Origin: Ruminococcaceae bacterium UBA5891
GTDB lineage: Bacteria > Bacillota > Clostridia > Oscillospirales > Acutalibacteraceae
Assembly (NCBI GenBank): GCA_002431945.1
Contig: DJET01000060.1
Location: 1-17,004, forward strand
Direction: 5' to 3'
Length of the DNA stretch: 17,004 bases
Under the pieces are notes generated by a model. That model ran no database searches. It was not told the DNA's origin and saw only the letters and a program-made list of their open reading frames with translations. Positions 14,746 to 17,004 of this stretch are shown piece by piece. Position numbers and translations under genes: made by a program. Position 1 is the first letter of the stretch. Each line of letters opens with the position of its first letter.

Positions 14746-15450
14746 ATGAAGGCTTTTTTTGAAAACCTGTATAAGGGCAGTAAAAGCGAATTTTTAAAAT
14801 TGCTTAAATCAAATTTGCAAAACGGCGAGAGAACATTTGTTGTAACCGCAAATCCCGAAGCCTTTATATGTGCCGAAAAAGACAGCGAAATGAGCGAAAT
14901 ACTTAAAAGCGCAACGGTTGTTGCCGACGGAATAGGAATTGTTAAGGGCGGTAAAATTCTCGGAACAGACATAGCGGAGCGTATACCCGGCGTTGAAATT
15001 GCCGAAGAGCTTTTAAATTATGCAAACGAGCTTAATAAATCGGTATACTTTTTCGGGGCAAAGCCTGAGGTTGTGGAAAAATTAGCAGAAACCGTAAAGC
15101 AAAAATACACGGGCATAAAAATTGCGGGCTATTGCGACGGGTACTGCGAAAATAAGAACGAACGCTTTAAAGAAGCGGCGGCTCTGTCGCCCGATATTAT
15201 TTTGGTGGCGCTTGGAATACCGGCGCAGGAAAAGCTTATTTACAGGCACATAAACGAATTTAACAAGGGGATTTTCGTTGGCGTTGGCGGAAGCTTTGAC
15301 GTTTTAAGCGGAACAAAGGAAAGAGCTCCGCAGTTTTTTGTTAAGCATAATCTTGAATGGCTTTACAGAATAGTTAAGGAGCCGAAACGCCTTAAAAGAT
15401 TTTATAACAACAATATCAAATTCTTTTTTAAGCTTTACGGGGAAAAATAA
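14746..15450 (+). CDS. WecG/TagA/CpsF-family glycosyltransferase (probable ManNAc transferase)
   Basis: Adds ManNAc (or a related sugar) to a lipid-linked first sugar on the inner face of the membrane. 234 residues (GT26). Family marks: TANPEA (34-39) and VADGIGIVKGG (59-69) with D61 as the likely catalytic base, ERIPGVEI (78-85), YFFGAKPEVVEKLAE (101-115), VALGIPAQEKLI (154-165), GVGGSFDVLSGTKERAPQFF (179-198), and the C-terminal LEWLYRIVKEPKRLKRFYNN (203-222), basic and probably membrane-contacting. An AAGGAA site precedes ATG 14746 and four bases separate it from the GT gene. With wecB three genes earlier, ManNAc is the natural donor. In Bacillus TagA makes the teichoic acid linkage unit on a GlcNAc made by TagO; here the partner is a different initiating enzyme. 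Confidence 0.94.
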   Translation: MKAFFENLYKGSKSEFLKLLKSNLQNGERTFVVTANPEAFICAEKDSEMSEILKSATVVADGIGIVKGGKILGTDIAERIPGVEIAEELLNYANELNKSVYFFGAKPEVVEKLAETVKQKYTGIKIAGYCDGYCENKNERFKEAAALSPDIILVALGIPAQEKLIYRHINEFNKGIFVGVGGSFDVLSGTKERAPQFFVKHNLEWLYRIVKEPKRLKRFYNNNIKFFFKLYGEK

Positions 15451-15483
15451 AAGTGCGGATTTTAATTGTTGGGAAGTGAACTT

Positions 15484-16866
15484 TTGAAAAGGAATAACGA
15501 ACAGTTTAAAAAAATATTCCGTAGCTTTTTAACGGCTGTTTTAGTGCTGTCTATGACTGCAATTTTTGCAATTGAGTGGATAACCGAATACAACCATTAT
15601 ATTGTTTTGCCGTTTGTTCAAAAGGGTAATATTTTGGTCTTTACAATATACGCCGTACTTGTGTTGACCTTTTTAAAGCTGTACGACGGTCTGCGTTACG
15701 GAACATATAAAAAGCTTAATTTAATAATTGCGCAGCTGCTTGCCGCGGTTTCGGCGGCGTTTATAGTATACCTGCAAATAGTTTTGCTTTCGGCGGGCTT
15801 TGTAACCGTAAGACCGCTTGTGACCGCCCTTTTCGGGGACGCGGCTGTTATTGTTCTTATAAATATTATAGGCGAATATTTATATAAAAAAATATTTCCC
15901 GCAAAAAAGACTATTGTTATATACGATAACTTTTCGCCCGAAACATTTTTAAGCAAAATAAGCGAAAGAAAAGATAAATTTAACGTTACAAAAATCATAA
16001 ACGTATCAGAGGGGCTTGAGGTTATAGAAAAGCTTATAACCGAAAGCGAAAGCGTTATAATTTACGACGTTCACTCCGAAATGCGCAACAAAATACTGAA
16101 AATATGCTTTGAAAACGAAATAAGAACCTACGCCACAACAAAGGTTTCGGATATTCTTATACGCGGCGCGGAATGCCTGCATATGTTCGATACGCCGCTG
16201 CTTTTATACCGCAATATAGGTCTTACGGTTGAACAGCGCTTTATAAAAAGAAGTATGGACATAATCATATCCCTTTTAATGCTTATAATAACAAGCCCGT
16301 TGCTTCTTATATGCGCATTGGCAATTAAAATTGAAGACGGCGGACCGGTATTTTTCCGTCAGGCACGCGGAACCCTGGGCGGCAAGGTCTTTTATATTCA
16401 TAAATTCAGAAGTATGATAGTAGACGCCGAAAAGGACGGAGCGCCGCACCCTGCAGAAGAGCAGGACAACCGCATAACGCGCGTGGGCAAATTTTTGCGC
16501 GCCACACGCCTTGATGAGCTGCCGCAGCTTATAGATATACTAAACGGCAATATGAGCCTTGTAGGTCCGAGACCGGAGCGCGTAGAGCATATTAAGCAGT
16601 ATACAGAAAAAATTCCCGAATTTCAGTACCGCTTAAAGGTTCGCGGCGGGCTTACAGGTTACGCGCAGCTTTACGGCAAATACAATACAAGCCCGTACGA
16701 TAAGCTGCAGCTTGACCTTATGTATATTGAGAATTATTCGCTGCTGCTTGATATAAGACTTATTTTAATGACGGTTAAAATTATGTTTATAAAGGAAAGC
16801 ACCGAGGGCTTTTCAAAGGAAGAAAGCAAAAAAATAACGAAAAAAAGTAAAAACGAAAAAAAATAA
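15484..16866 (+). CDS. Polyprenyl-phosphate sugar-1-phosphate transferase (WbaP/CpsE type), initiating enzyme
   Basis: Starts glycan synthesis by moving a sugar-1-phosphate from a nucleotide sugar to undecaprenyl phosphate. 460 residues from TTG 15484 (GGAAGTGA at 15472-15479); TTG 15466 or 15469 in the same frame are alternatives. Four N-terminal membrane segments lie near 15-33, 47-66, 78-103 and 114-134. A soluble Rossmann-like stretch (KTIVIYDN onward) follows, then a re-entrant or membrane helix (MDIIISLLMLIITSPLLLICALAI). The catalytic domain has FFRQARGTLGG, KFRSM (307-311), the Asp-Glu pair in RLDELPQ (D344, E345), SLVGPRP (358-364) and KVRGGLTGYAQLYG. This long form with N-terminal membrane segments matches the WbaP/exopolysaccharide class, not TagO/WecA. 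Last gene of the operon, before a strong hairpin. Confidence 0.95.
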   Translation: MKRNNEQFKKIFRSFLTAVLVLSMTAIFAIEWITEYNHYIVLPFVQKGNILVFTIYAVLVLTFLKLYDGLRYGTYKKLNLIIAQLLAAVSAAFIVYLQIVLLSAGFVTVRPLVTALFGDAAVIVLINIIGEYLYKKIFPAKKTIVIYDNFSPETFLSKISERKDKFNVTKIINVSEGLEVIEKLITESESVIIYDVHSEMRNKILKICFENEIRTYATTKVSDILIRGAECLHMFDTPLLLYRNIGLTVEQRFIKRSMDIIISLLMLIITSPLLLICALAIKIEDGGPVFFRQARGTLGGKVFYIHKFRSMIVDAEKDGAPHPAEEQDNRITRVGKFLRATRLDELPQLIDILNGNMSLVGPRPERVEHIKQYTEKIPEFQYRLKVRGGLTGYAQLYGKYNTSPYDKLQLDLMYIENYSLLLDIRLILMTVKIMFIKESTEGFSKEESKKITKKSKNEKK

Positions 16867-16882
16867 ACGCACCGATACAGTA

Positions 16883-16911
16883 AAACGGGTTTCGTAAAAC
16901 GAAACCCGTTT
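16883..16911. terminator. Operon-end terminator hairpin
   Basis: A perfect 12-bp stem, AAACGGGTTTCG (16883-16894) with CGAAACCCGTTT (16900-16911), around a five-base TAAAA loop, 16 bases after the last stop. The T run is short on the plus strand (three, then CAGTCTG). On the minus strand it is TTTTA, so it may work both ways. Confidence 0.75.
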
Positions 16912-17004
16912 CAGTCTGTCGAAAAACCCAAAATTCAAGCTGAGATTGGGATTAAAAATTTTTCAGCAAAGCAAAACAGAAAAAAGCGAGTAAATGCAGT
17001 ATAC
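16912..17004. other. Noncoding tail, nothing firmly identified
   Basis: No gene is called. GCTGA and TCAGC (16939-16943, 16963-16967) could pair over a long loop. A minus-strand frame open from the edge stops at 16935-16937 (about 22 codons, Phe-rich) and could be the end of a convergent gene, but this is too short to support. Confidence 0.3.

Overview
The window looks like chromosomal DNA of a Gram-positive, low-to-mid G+C anaerobic Firmicute of the class Clostridia (Oscillospiraceae/Ruminococcaceae-like). This is an inference from the gene set (a YmfF/YmfH peptidase pair, Lgt, a PdaB-like deacetylase, TagA/MnaA/TagGH-type wall-polymer genes), strong AGGAGG ribosome binding sites, several TTG/GTG starts and frequent ATA isoleucine codons. 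No rRNA, tRNA, CRISPR array or transposase is visible.

Left end, minus strand (1-1611). A collagen-like Gly-X-Y protein runs off the left edge (614 down to 1), with 59 unbroken triplets after a Cys-rich head. Upstream of it is a PdaB-like polysaccharide deacetylase (1611 down to 853). The 240-base spacer holds two hairpins, a TTGACA box and a CATA-type box that resembles mother-cell sporulation promoters. Spore cortex or spore surface roles are therefore plausible for both genes, but not proven.

Middle, plus strand (1733-6737). A tight housekeeping operon reads from an extended -10 promoter at 1676-1704: ymfF-like (M16, no zinc motif), ymfH-like (M16, HFLEH), lgt, folD and an unrecognised signal-peptide/membrane-anchored protein. 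Stops and starts overlap or lie within a few bases of each other.

Right, plus strand (6818-16866). A surface-polysaccharide operon reads from a very good sigma-A promoter at 6741-6769: ABC-2 export permease, export ATPase, a GT4+GT2 fused glycosyltransferase, a polytopic DUF6020/GT-C-like membrane protein, UDP-GlcNAc 2-epimerase, a GT4 glycosyltransferase, a TagA/WecG/CpsF glycosyltransferase and a WbaP-type polyprenyl-phosphate sugar-1-phosphate transferase. It ends at a 12-bp hairpin (16883-16911). Together these could start a lipid-linked glycan, make UDP-ManNAc and add ManNAc, extend the chain, export it by an ABC transporter and possibly decorate it outside. The logic is wall-teichoic-acid-like, but there is no TagO, TagB or TagF in view.

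Most notable observations: the fused GT and DUF6020 genes form an AT-rich block with different codon use inside the operon. The N-terminal GT half of the fusion is a full-length paralogue of the later stand-alone GT despite that codon difference. A compact two-hairpin RNA element, overlapped by a possible 25-codon ORF, sits between the epimerase gene and the next GT gene. I did not find a clear novel multi-gene system; the RNA element and the collagen-gene leader are the best candidates for something undescribed.
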